From positions 1 through 9,249 of the forward strand of contig JAEYQZ010000180.1 in NCBI GenBank assembly GCA_023409695.1: a stretch of 9,249 nt of DNA, written 5' to 3'. The notes beneath the pieces were generated by a model. It did not search any database. It was not told where the DNA came from and saw only the letters and a program-made list of their open reading frames with translations. The position numbers and the translations under genes were made by a program. Positions 1-7,171 of the stretch are shown one piece after another. The stretch is from Methanobacteriota archaeon (GTDB lineage: Archaea > Methanobacteriota > Methanobacteria > Methanobacteriales > Methanobacteriaceae). Positions within the stretch are counted from its first letter, which is position 1. Every line of letters starts with the position of its first letter.

Positions 1-770
1 GGGACCCTGAAAAACTTACACTCAGGGTAACCTGCCATCAAAGCCCCTAAAAATGCTTCACCTTCTTTTAATCCCAAAAATTCTCTTATGGGTTCAAAAT
101 CAGATGCCATTAGAAGAAAACCAGCCCAGCATGAGCCAAGCCCAAAAGACGGTAACAGTAAGTCCAAATAGCTCAGAGCAATAGTTCCATCCATTGGTGT
201 GCTTCCCTCATTAGATTTAGCGGTAGCAATGAATAAATTAGGCGCTCCCCTTAAAATAGGGTCGAGACCGCTTTTCCAGACGCTGATTAAAGATTCTACT
301 GGGAGCATCTGAGCAAATGGTGAATTTTCCTCCACTAATTTTTCCATCCATTTTATAACCAATCCCGCCAGTTCTTTAACCTTCTGCGGGTCTTCGATGA
401 TGATCCACTCAACAGGCTGCTGGTTACCACCAGAGGGCGCAAATCTTACAACATCCATGATTTCTTCAATTGTCTCATGTGGAATTGCCCTTTTTTTGTA
501 GTTTCTGATTGACCTGCGATTTCTCATGTAGTTTCCCATATCTTCAGATGAGATTTTAGAGCTTATATCCTCCATTGGAGCCTCAAGTTCAGGACCAGAA
601 ATATTAATAGCCCCTTCTGGACATATTGCTTCGCAGTGCCCGCATTCTATGCACATTGTATCTGCAACGATTTCAGGGTCTGTATTCATTTCCAGATGGC
701 CGATAGTACATGTAGATACACATGTCCCACAGCTGTGGCATGCACTTCGGTTTAGATTAAATTCAGGCAT
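1..770 (-). CDS. Ferredoxin-domain nitroreductase family protein, 3' end cut by window edge
   Basis: This is a flavin-dependent oxidoreductase with its own iron-sulfur module. The start codon and 256 codons are present, and no stop is reached before the window edge. Residues 11-21 (C11, C14, C17, C21) and 40-50 (C40, C43, C46, C50 followed by Pro) form two CxxCxxCxxxC motifs, as in 2[4Fe-4S] ferredoxins. The nitroreductase fold follows, with an FMN-phosphate-contacting RRSIRNYK motif at 85-92, APSGGNQQP at 111-119 and GLGSCWAGF around 210-218. Family members are usually a little longer than 256 residues, so probably only a short C-terminal tail is missing. The ferredoxin domain probably passes electrons to FMN in the cytoplasm; the physiological substrate is unknown, and reduction of nitro compounds is only the family label. 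ATG at 770 is chosen because AGGAG lies 8 nt upstream and the ferredoxin motif begins ten residues later. The 180-bp spacer and its own TATA box suggest transcription separate from nrdD. Confidence 0.93.
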   Translation of the reverse strand, partial: MPEFNLNRSACHSCGTCVSTCTIGHLEMNTDPEIVADTMCIECGHCEAICPEGAINISGPELEAPMEDISSKISSEDMGNYMRNRRSIRNYKKRAIPHETIEEIMDVVRFAPSGGNQQPVEWIIIEDPQKVKELAGLVIKWMEKLVEENSPFAQMLPVESLISVWKSGLDPILRGAPNLFIATAKSNEGSTPMDGTIALSYLDLLLPSFGLGSCWAGFLLMASDFEPIREFLGLKEGEAFLGALMAGYPECKFFRV

Positions 771-778
771 GTTTTTAT

Positions 779-783
779 CTCCT
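779..783 (-). promoter_or_regulatory. Ribosome binding site of the nitroreductase gene
   Basis: AGGAG is read on the minus strand with an 8-nt spacer to the ATG at 770. It matches the archaeal anti-Shine-Dalgarno sequence and fixes the start of the ferredoxin-nitroreductase gene. Confidence 0.8.
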
Positions 784-818
784 TTTGTGTTTTTAAAATG
801 TTATTTAATTGAATAAAA

Positions 819-826
819 TTTATAAA
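819..826 (-). promoter_or_regulatory. Candidate archaeal TATA box for the nitroreductase gene
   Basis: TTTATAAA lies about 50 bp upstream of the start codon. With an archaeal TATA-to-start distance of about 25 bp, the transcript would begin near 797 and carry a leader of roughly 27 nt, enough to hold the AGGAG site. The match to the archaeal consensus is good, but the surrounding DNA is AT-rich, so chance matches are common. Confidence 0.5.
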
Positions 827-885
827 TCATATTAGTTTTTGGTAGTTGTAATATAGATATTTTGATTAAATTATCAAGTCTAATT

Positions 886-950
886 AAAAAAAATAGTTTG
901 CAAAATTAAATGTCAAAATAAAATAGAAGTTAAATAAAGAAAAATAAAAG
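886..950 (-). terminator. Oligo-T termination region after nrdD
   Basis: Read on the minus strand, the 65 nt after the nrdD stop contain several T-rich tracts, including one just after the stop (930-950) and an uninterrupted T8 at 886-893. Archaeal RNA polymerase terminates on oligo-T without needing a hairpin, and I see no strong hairpin here. A separate TATA box further downstream for the nitroreductase supports termination in this spacer. Confidence 0.45.
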
Positions 951-3263
951 TTAGAACCGTTTTCTATCCAACAGTTCCTGCATTTTACCAGGGTTCCATC
1001 CGCCAGAAGCAGACTTAGACCTTCCAACCTGCTGAACGTATCCAGTTATACGGTCGTACCATTCAACTTCTTTCTGTTCACCGCAGGTTCCACAGCCGTC
1101 CTGTAAACCTTTCATTAAAGTTTTACATTTCAGACAGAAGCTCAGTGCTGAACTGTAAGCCCAGAATCCAATATCTGACTTCCTGGCTATTTTGTTTGTG
1201 AGGCTCATGAGTGCATCTGGGTCTGAATAGGATTCTCCCATGAATGCATGGAAAATATGTCCTCCGAGGGTCTTGGAATGGTATTTTTCCTCGATTTTAA
1301 TCTTTTCAGGTAGTAAAATATCAGCATTAACCGGCACGTGAGAGGAATTGGTGTAGTATGCAGTTTTTCCATCTCCCTGGGCAACGATTTTGTCCCTGTA
1401 TTTTTCCATATCAAGAGTTGCAAACCTATAGGCTGTAGATTCTGCAGGGGTCTGAAGAATAGTCCATCTAAGACCTGTTTCGGCCTTCAATTTGGCAGTT
1501 CTCTCATTCATATAGTCGATTACTTTTAATCCAAATTCATTGGCATCTTTATCTTCAATTCCTGCACCTAAATATGACCTGAGCATCTCATTAAGACCAA
1601 CGAAACCAAATGACATTGTAGAATTTTCTATTCTGTAATACATACCATCTTCATCATTCGGCTTCTGTGATAGGAATGGAAGTAAATTATAATCATTAAG
1701 ACAATTTAAAGCCTGTTCTCTTCTTATCATCAACGTTTGCTCTGCAAGGTTCATATAGGAGTCGAGGTATTCAAATATATCGCTATCATCTTTGGAATTG
1801 TAAGCAATTCTTGGAAGGTTCAATGTGATATATGCAAGGTTTCCTGTTCTGAAACAATCTTGAGACCAGTCTCCAGTCCAATTATCATTTAATGATGTTC
1901 TGCATCCCATGTAATTGGCAAGGTTTCCCCTGTAATCTGGAAGCATATTTACAAAGTAAGATGTTCCAAATTTAGCTGAAAGTTCGTGAACACGCATTAT
2001 ATCTTCATCAAATTCTTCTTTTAAGCATTCTTTCCTTAAAACGTATATTGTATTTGGGAAGAGGTGCGGTTTACCTTCTGAATCTCCATCAAGTAGAGTT
2101 TCAGTAAATGCACGCTGTAATAATCTTGTTTCTTCTTCAAAGTCCCCATATGTTCCTACACGTTTTCCTTTAGGCCCATAAGCTGGTTCGTCCTTTAAGA
2201 AGTCAGGTACTGTAAATTCAAGGTTGATGCTTGTAAATGGAACCTGCGAACCTCTTGCAGCGTAAGCCATGTTCAGGTTGTATATCAGCATTTGAACTGC
2301 CTGTTTTACCTTTTCATAAGGTAATCCTGCCGCAAATGGAGCTACAAACACGTTCCATAGGCTCATGGATTGCCCACCGCTCATGTTCTGCTGGGCTGCA
2401 AGCATTATCTCTCCTGTATGGTTCATCAGTGTTTCAATATGATTTGGAGGGCCTGCAACTGAAGTATGGTCTCCAGTACCATCTACTTTAAGTCCATTTT
2501 TTATAAATACCCTTAAATCATGCTGTAAACAGTTTATTGGGCGTCCTGCGAAGAATTCAAGATCGTGTATGTGTATGTCCCCACCCATGTGGGCATCTGC
2601 AAGTTCGTTTGGAAGTATGTGTAACAATGCGTACTGCTTGAGTGCTTCATCTGCAACATATTTGTGAACAGTTTCAGGATTATGAATCATATTTGCATTA
2701 TCTCTAGAGCCGTTCTTTATAAGTGAAGTAATGTTGTAGACAGGTATACCAACCCTTGTATACTTTCGTCTTAATGTCTCAAGACCATGTTCTACAAGTT
2801 TGGTGTTTACAATTTCCCTAATCATCGGGGCTGTTAGGTATTCAACATCGAGTTTTTTAAGTTCTTTACATGCATCTGTTGCAATCTCTCCAGCAAGCTC
2901 TTCTGAAGCGTGTGTTTCCACGATAAGTGTTTTTTCAATCTTACTTTTATCAAATGCTTCTATTGTATCCCTTGTAGTCCTAACTTTTAATTGATTGGCT
3001 GCTAAATATTTGCCTGCAGCTTTCCCATCAATTTTTTTAAGGGAATCATGAACCAGTATCTTAATTTCTGCAGTGGAGATACCGTTATAGACTGCAGTTG
3101 CTACGTCTGTTGCAATCTTTTCTGCAGCCCAAAGTGAAGCTCCCACCATAAGACATGATTTAACTATTTTTTCATAGCTGAATTTTTCGTATATTCCATT
3201 ATTTTTCAGAACACACGTTTTAGCCTGTGTAGGCAGTGCAGCCATAGCGCGTGTATCCTTCAT
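951..3263 (-). CDS. nrdD: Anaerobic (class III) ribonucleoside-triphosphate reductase
   Basis: NrdD reduces ribonucleoside triphosphates to dNTPs under anoxia, using a glycyl radical installed by the radical-SAM activase NrdG. The protein has 770 residues. Residues 16-94 form a clear ATP-cone, and 95-171 look like a second, more divergent cone; these are allosteric nucleotide-binding modules. The catalytic barrel begins near 175 and contains GDIHIHDL (228-235), C245 in NCLQHDL, C454 in MGCRTS, N475 and LNLPRIA (481-487). C245 and C454 fall where the family's catalytic cysteines are expected. The C-terminus has a zinc site, CLKC (710-713) plus CGTC (724-727), then the glycyl-radical loop RITGY with G741 as the radical glycine. 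The start at 3263 has GGAGG 7 nt upstream and an in-frame TGA directly before it, so it cannot extend further. No nrdG lies in the window. I do not assign the reductant subtype (formate- or redoxin-dependent); E608 in TPAES is worth aligning for this. Confidence 0.97.
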   Translation of the reverse strand: MKDTRAMAALPTQAKTCVLKNNGIYEKFSYEKIVKSCLMVGASLWAAEKIATDVATAVYNGISTAEIKILVHDSLKKIDGKAAGKYLAANQLKVRTTRDTIEAFDKSKIEKTLIVETHASEELAGEIATDACKELKKLDVEYLTAPMIREIVNTKLVEHGLETLRRKYTRVGIPVYNITSLIKNGSRDNANMIHNPETVHKYVADEALKQYALLHILPNELADAHMGGDIHIHDLEFFAGRPINCLQHDLRVFIKNGLKVDGTGDHTSVAGPPNHIETLMNHTGEIMLAAQQNMSGGQSMSLWNVFVAPFAAGLPYEKVKQAVQMLIYNLNMAYAARGSQVPFTSINLEFTVPDFLKDEPAYGPKGKRVGTYGDFEEETRLLQRAFTETLLDGDSEGKPHLFPNTIYVLRKECLKEEFDEDIMRVHELSAKFGTSYFVNMLPDYRGNLANYMGCRTSLNDNWTGDWSQDCFRTGNLAYITLNLPRIAYNSKDDSDIFEYLDSYMNLAEQTLMIRREQALNCLNDYNLLPFLSQKPNDEDGMYYRIENSTMSFGFVGLNEMLRSYLGAGIEDKDANEFGLKVIDYMNERTAKLKAETGLRWTILQTPAESTAYRFATLDMEKYRDKIVAQGDGKTAYYTNSSHVPVNADILLPEKIKIEEKYHSKTLGGHIFHAFMGESYSDPDALMSLTNKIARKSDIGFWAYSSALSFCLKCKTLMKGLQDGCGTCGEQKEVEWYDRITGYVQQVGRSKSASGGWNPGKMQELLDRKRF

Positions 3264-3284
3264 TCATAGTCCTCCAAACCACAT
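3264..3284 (-). promoter_or_regulatory. Candidate 6-codon leader ORF abutting nrdD
   Basis: On the minus strand an ATG at 3284 opens an ORF encoding MWFGGL, whose TGA (3266-3264) ends directly before the nrdD ATG. It has its own GGAGGA Shine-Dalgarno at 3298-3293 with an 8-nt spacer. The nrdD Shine-Dalgarno (3275-3271) lies inside its two Gly codons. A ribosome translating the leader would cover the nrdD ribosome binding site and terminate on the start codon, an arrangement that could couple the two by reinitiation. It is seen in sequence only; translation and conservation are untested. Confidence 0.4.
3271..3275 (-). promoter_or_regulatory. Ribosome binding site of nrdD
   Basis: GGAGG sits 7 nt upstream of the ATG at 3263. 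A second, equally good GGAGGA about 20 nt further upstream serves the candidate leader ORF instead, so this transcript carries two strong Shine-Dalgarno sites in tandem. Confidence 0.8.
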
Positions 3285-3362
3285 AAACTGAATCCTCCAG
3301 AAAATAATTTTAATTATTTTATGATTTTTATTTATTTAATTCTACTTTAAGGCTTAATAAGT

Positions 3363-3370
3363 ATTTATAA
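3363..3370 (-). promoter_or_regulatory. Candidate TATA box for nrdD
   Basis: TTATAAAT on the minus strand lies about 100 bp upstream of nrdD. It would place the transcript start near 3340 and give a leader of roughly 75-80 nt that includes both Shine-Dalgarno sites and the 6-codon ORF. Another TATA-like element, CTATATATG around 3579-3587, would give a much longer leader. I cannot decide between them. Confidence 0.35.
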
Positions 3371-3539
3371 TACTTTAATATGACAATTACAATTGATTTT
3401 ACTTGTAATAATCGTTTAATCATATTAATAGCCGTTATCCTACTAAAACCTATTCCACTTAAATAGAACAGAATTGTAGAATTCTAGTTATATATTATTA
3501 ACCTCTAAGATTAAAACTTTACTATAGTGTTATAAAACC

Positions 3540-3555
3540 ACTGGTTCGTACCAAT
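3540..3555 (-). repeat. Short inverted repeat with tetraloop
   Basis: Read on the minus strand, ATTGGT and ACCAGT can pair over 6 bp (one G-U) around an ACGA loop. The T-rich stretch GGTTTTATAA follows on the same strand, so it vaguely resembles a weak intrinsic terminator. It lies about 280 nt upstream of nrdD, near the predicted start of a transcript from the TATA-like element at 3579-3587. Confidence 0.3.
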
Positions 3556-3624
3556 ACCTGATTTTATATTAAAGAAACATATATAGCACACTAAAAATAA
3601 TTTTAATTTCTTATTGCATGTAAT

Positions 3625-3641
3625 TTTGATGTTTCATCAAA
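3625..3641. repeat. Perfect 7-bp inverted repeat, 3-nt loop
   Basis: TTTGATG and CATCAAA flank a TTT spacer, a perfect 17-bp dyad. It could be a protein-binding site or a small RNA hairpin. It is not positioned over a recognised TATA box. No second copy was seen in the window. Confidence 0.4.
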
Positions 3642-3676
3642 TATTTACACTAATATGCTGTTGAATCCCCCCATAT

Positions 3677-3743
3677 TCCAAATATAGAATGTCAAAATTT
3701 TTAAAAACAAAATATTTGGACATTAAACAAGTTAAATTAATGT
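3677..3743 (-). repeat. Nested, mutually exclusive inverted repeats
   Basis: Three complementary pairs share arms. TCCAAATAT (3677-3685) pairs with ATATTTGGA (3712-3720) over 9 bp. AATGTC (3688-3693) pairs with GACATT (3719-3724) over 6 bp. ACATTAA (3720-3726) pairs with TTAATGT (3737-3743) over 7 bp. The middle segment (3712-3726) takes part in all three, so an RNA from either strand could not form all of them at once. The pairs are AT-rich and may be partly coincidental. Confidence 0.35.
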
Positions 3744-3841
3744 TAACCAAATCTTACAACATCAATTGACATATCTCCAATTTTTAGGAATACACTCATT
3801 AATTTATATAGAGTGATACCATCATGTACTGTATTTTTACA

Positions 3842-6800
3842 TTATAAAAATACATCCAGCGAACTTTGCTTTGATTTATCGCTTTCAAACAACGAATTTA
3901 TCCCTGATTCAAGAATTTCTATCCTTTGAACAAGGTAAGTATCAATCGGATACCTTTTAGCCAGTTCCTTTGAAATTTCAAGATACTTAACAACTGAACC
4001 TTTGGATATGCTGAGTATCAAATTTGAGCCGCATGTACATTCTCCAGAAAGTGGTATTCGTCTATACTTTTTGTTGCACTTAGTACATCTAACTTTCTGT
4101 CTGGAAAATGCCCTCGAATTTCCAGCCATGTCAGGTAAAAAGTGAGACTGAAGAACACCCTCTACAACTCCCTTCTGGTCAACAGCCCTTATCTTTTCAG
4201 CAATTTTAACCTGTTCTTCCACCTTTTCCTTCATGGTAGGAAGCATCTTGTAAAGACACAATTTTGGGCCGCTGTGGATGCTTGAGGTATTATGTGAAAA
4301 CATGAGGCCTTGGTACTGATCCTCTGTACCAAGCCTTCTCTTAACATTATCTATAACTGAAATGACATCGGAAGGTTTAGCAAATCCAAGACTTTTTTCA
4401 TAGAGTTCCAGTGGAAGTGTAGCCATTGCATCAATATTATGCGATTCGTCGTCAATTTCTTCTGGATCTATCCTTGATGAAAGAACCAATGGCGCGTCCA
4501 TTTTTCCTCCCCTTGAACTTGGAAGGAATATCTTTGAAAAGTTAATTAGTGCATCTAAAAGCAGCATCACTGCATCTTCATCACTGTCACAGTTTCTTCT
4601 TTTTGCAGAATGGAAATATGGATGTGCGTAGCAGCATGCTGCTTTTGTAAACCCAACAACTCTTCCTAAAACACCTGCAGAAGTGTGAGGTGCAAGACCA
4701 ACCACTAAATGCCCAACCAGATCTTCTGCCTCCTTGATATTATAAAATCTATCCAGCTCGTAATAGTTTTCAAGCAGATCATCTATAAATTTTGAAACTC
4801 TTACAAAGTATTCTGCACAATTATCTGAAATTATTATATCCTGAATCTTTATCTCAATGATTTGATCATCACGTTCAAGTGGATCCCCATAACAATCATG
4901 GGTATATCCAAGTTCAAGCAGTTTTTCTGGAGTTACCCCAACTTCTTTAGGTATGAAATGAGTGATAGGCAGATCAGTAGAATCATGCCTTATTGTAGCG
5001 TCTTTAAATGCGAATACATCGTTTTTAGCCCGAAGTATTGCCTTCTCAAGAGGTTCGGGGTATTTTTCCTCAGATATCATCCCTACTACCCCTTTTATCT
5101 CATCTAATCTTCTAACTCCCGCATTTTCATATGCCTTTTTAAGTAAACTCGCTAAATTAATCTTTTTCTTTGCAGCACCTGTTGGTTCTGTTCTTGCCCC
5201 ACATACAGGGCATTTAGCATGGAATGAACTTACTCCACATTCAGTACACTTACATCTTGAAATATCAACGAATATACTTCCCTTTTTGGCCGCTTCAATG
5301 ATATTACGCCTGCTTCCCCCATTGGTACCTATAGGGAACAGCCCATGAGGTGCAGGTTTCATTTTTCTTTCCTTTGTTTTTTCTGGCCTTCCAACCCTTG
5401 TGCCAATATATGTTGGTGCTTTTGCCATTATTTTAACAGGAGACACTTCATTCAGCGCTTCTAAAGTCGTGATATCTTTTTCAGCATTTAAAGGCTCAGC
5501 AAGAGTGCTGATCAGTGCATTTGCATGGTCATAATCTATTACCACTTTATTGTCTTGAACCCTATGAGGAACACCTATAACTTCTAAAATCCTTTTAGGA
5601 GGTTCTATATCTAATATTAAACCATTTTCTAGGGAAGAATCATCATAATTTTTATACAACCAGCTTCGGAGCGTATTTAAATCAAGACAGGAGGCATCGT
5701 GGTAAAAATAAGTGTATTCTGGATGCAGTGGAACATTGTATTTTCTTGATAGTTCAAATGCCTCTTCTGAACCAATATCATTAATTGTTTCCAGATTTAA
5801 ATTGGGGCCTGTTTCTTCCAAATAATTTTCAGAGTCTTGAATTGTTTTAATCCACCATTCTTCACACCAGGCAGATGGTAACAATACATGGTTATTCCTT
5901 AAAAATTCACCAAATGCTACAAGTATATCTCCTAAAAACAGGATTTCTGTTACATCCTTTTTAATCTCCTTAGCTTGTGCTGTGGACTCAACCTTAACTA
6001 CATCCCCGTTTCTTAATTTAACTATTGGACCATCTATAGTATCACATGGGACAACACACATTCCTTTACCTGGCCTTTCAATTTTCATCTGGGTTCCGAC
6101 TGCCAAAAACTCCACAATTTCCATGGTTAAAGGACTGATTCCCATTGCAGCCAGTCCTGAATTCCTTGAACGTCCATATCTTAATCTGAAGCCGCCTTTT
6201 GCCATAGGATATGATAAAACAGGCCTTCCGCCGATTATATCTCTCATATACTTATCATTTACTTTAGGAGCACCTTCATCTTCATCATCTGACTTAGCAC
6301 TTCCTTTTGAAAACTTATCCAGCCAATCCCAACCATCTATCTTCAATTTACTGGCATATTTCATTACTTTTGGAGCTTTCTGTATAACTCCTTCAGCTAT
6401 CGCGAGGAGAGCTCCGCCCCTAATACTGTTGGTTTCAACACGCTCTAAATCACGGTGTGATACTTCTATCTGGTCTGTGGCTTCCCCAGTTACTTCTACA
6501 GGGATACTTTTTACTGCAAGCCTTACCTCATCAGGGGTCGGTGAATACTGGAGATTAGTAACTTCTGATTCGTAAAGCTCGACCTCTTCCACATATCTTT
6601 CAATTTCCATGTCTGTGGGTTTATAAACATCAAGACCCGCTGAAAGTCTTATATACTCTCCAATTAGAACTGCCATTGCTGCTGCAGTTCCCCCTGCACT
6701 TCTTATAGGGCCTGCAAAATAGACTGCAAAATACCAGGTGCTATCAAAGTTCTGTTTAATTTTAACCTTTGCAATTCCCTCCAGAGGTGCAGCAACTACC

Positions 6801-7135
6801 CCCTCAGTTAAGATAGCAAGGGCAGTACGTAGTGCCTGGTCAGCTTTCAGCTCTTTAACTTCAATTGAATCTTCTTTACCTTCCTCATCAGGCGTTATTA
6901 CAATTTCTTTTGCTACCTGAAATGCCACTTCTTCCCTTGATGACCATTCCTTTTCTAATTCTTTAATCCTTTTTGCAACGCCTTTTGGGCCAACTAACCC
7001 TTCTACTCGCTCTGCTAAATCCTTTGCAAGAGGTATTTCCGGCTCCATTTCCATGTCATGACCTTTAAGCCGTGCCTTTCTAGCTATATCATACAATTTC
7101 TCTGTTTCCTCTTCTAAAGTCTCGAAATACCCCAT
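3842..7135 (-). CDS. polC: DNA polymerase D (family D) large subunit DP2, intein-free
   Basis: This is the catalytic large subunit of the replicative euryarchaeal DNA polymerase D, which works with the proofreading small subunit DP1 (not in this window) and PCNA. Its 1097 residues are full length for an intein-less methanogen DP2. An acidic linker lies near 280-290. A zinc module holds C630, C633, C642 and C645. The catalytic double-psi barrel carries NCDSDED at 848-854, in which D850 and D852 correspond by motif to the metal-binding aspartates of Pyrococcus PolD. SSRGGKMDAP follows. A C-terminal zinc module has C1017, C1020, C1033 and C1035. The protein ends in a PIP-box, QSSLDVFL (1090-1097), expected to dock PCNA. 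The start gives MGYFETLEEE, the usual DP2 beginning, with GGGAG only 4 nt upstream. The spacing to both neighbours argues for its own transcript. Confidence 0.98.
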   Translation of the reverse strand: MGYFETLEEETEKLYDIARKARLKGHDMEMEPEIPLAKDLAERVEGLVGPKGVAKRIKELEKEWSSREEVAFQVAKEIVITPDEEGKEDSIEVKELKADQALRTALAILTEGVVAAPLEGIAKVKIKQNFDSTWYFAVYFAGPIRSAGGTAAAMAVLIGEYIRLSAGLDVYKPTDMEIERYVEEVELYESEVTNLQYSPTPDEVRLAVKSIPVEVTGEATDQIEVSHRDLERVETNSIRGGALLAIAEGVIQKAPKVMKYASKLKIDGWDWLDKFSKGSAKSDDEDEGAPKVNDKYMRDIIGGRPVLSYPMAKGGFRLRYGRSRNSGLAAMGISPLTMEIVEFLAVGTQMKIERPGKGMCVVPCDTIDGPIVKLRNGDVVKVESTAQAKEIKKDVTEILFLGDILVAFGEFLRNNHVLLPSAWCEEWWIKTIQDSENYLEETGPNLNLETINDIGSEEAFELSRKYNVPLHPEYTYFYHDASCLDLNTLRSWLYKNYDDSSLENGLILDIEPPKRILEVIGVPHRVQDNKVVIDYDHANALISTLAEPLNAEKDITTLEALNEVSPVKIMAKAPTYIGTRVGRPEKTKERKMKPAPHGLFPIGTNGGSRRNIIEAAKKGSIFVDISRCKCTECGVSSFHAKCPVCGARTEPTGAAKKKINLASLLKKAYENAGVRRLDEIKGVVGMISEEKYPEPLEKAILRAKNDVFAFKDATIRHDSTDLPITHFIPKEVGVTPEKLLELGYTHDCYGDPLERDDQIIEIKIQDIIISDNCAEYFVRVSKFIDDLLENYYELDRFYNIKEAEDLVGHLVVGLAPHTSAGVLGRVVGFTKAACCYAHPYFHSAKRRNCDSDEDAVMLLLDALINFSKIFLPSSRGGKMDAPLVLSSRIDPEEIDDESHNIDAMATLPLELYEKSLGFAKPSDVISVIDNVKRRLGTEDQYQGLMFSHNTSSIHSGPKLCLYKMLPTMKEKVEEQVKIAEKIRAVDQKGVVEGVLQSHFLPDMAGNSRAFSRQKVRCTKCNKKYRRIPLSGECTCGSNLILSISKGSVVKYLEISKELAKRYPIDTYLVQRIEILESGINSLFESDKSKQSSLDVFL

Positions 7136-7139
7136 ATTG

Positions 7140-7144
7140 CTCCC
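7140..7144 (-). promoter_or_regulatory. Ribosome binding site of polC
   Basis: GGGAG precedes the ATG at 7135 by only 4 nt, a short spacer. The start is still preferred because the encoded N-terminus begins as DP2 proteins usually do. Confidence 0.55.
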
Positions 7145-7149
7145 TTACC

Positions 7150-7171
7150 ATACTAAAAGTATATTTTATAT
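7150..7171 (-). promoter_or_regulatory. Candidate polC promoter: TATA element next to a small palindrome
   Basis: On the minus strand ATATAAAAT (7163-7171) lies about 30 bp from the ATG and would give a near-leaderless mRNA starting around 7141, too short to use the GGGAG fully. Directly next to it ATACT-AAA-AGTAT (7150-7162) is a perfect 5-bp dyad. A second TATA-like element (ATTTAAAT, around 7189-7196) would give a leader of about 30 nt that retains the ribosome binding site. The choice is unresolved. Confidence 0.3.

Larger units (their letters stand above)
3264..3841. other. 578-bp AT-rich spacer between polC and nrdD
   Basis: No ORF here looks like a gene: stops are dense in all frames and no Shine-Dalgarno precedes a credible start, apart from the nrdD leader ORF. 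It holds the nrdD promoter and leader region at the nrdD side, several inverted repeats (3540-3555, 3625-3641, 3677-3743), and an isolated run of six C (3667-3672), which stands out in such AT-rich DNA. No tRNA or convincing C/D-box motif pair was seen. It could contain a long nrdD leader, a polC 3' UTR or a small RNA. Confidence 0.7.

Noticed and set aside
3222..3267. Minus-strand ATG at 3267 opening a 15-codon frame that overlaps the nrdD start out of frame
   Set aside because: Only 3 nt separate it from GGAGG, too short for efficient initiation, and its frame runs inside the NrdD N-terminus. The ATG at 3263 is the better start.
3538..3560. GGTTCG motif resembling a tRNA T-arm
   Set aside because: No acceptor stem, D-arm or anticodon arm can be built around it on either strand.
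3514..3587. Possible NrdR boxes (ACACTATAGT and TGTGCTATATATG on the minus strand)
   Set aside because: Each matches only half of the NrdR consensus, the spacing does not match paired boxes, and no nrdR gene is visible.
3601..3640. C-box-like TGATGAAA on the minus strand, a possible C/D-box guide RNA
   Set aside because: No D box (CTGA) or C'/D' pair occurs at the proper distance downstream, so a C/D RNA is not supported.
3790..3820. CACTC...GAGTG inverted repeat with a TATATA loop just after polC, a possible terminator or plus-strand promoter
   Set aside because: The stem is only 5 bp with a 13-nt loop and no T-tract follows on the minus strand; a plus-strand promoter would drive only antisense polC.
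5982..6575. A 197-codon plus-strand open frame opposite polC
   Set aside because: It lies entirely inside the clearly real polC gene on the other strand, has low-complexity Ser/Pro/Leu-rich composition typical of antisense frames, and has no recognisable domain.
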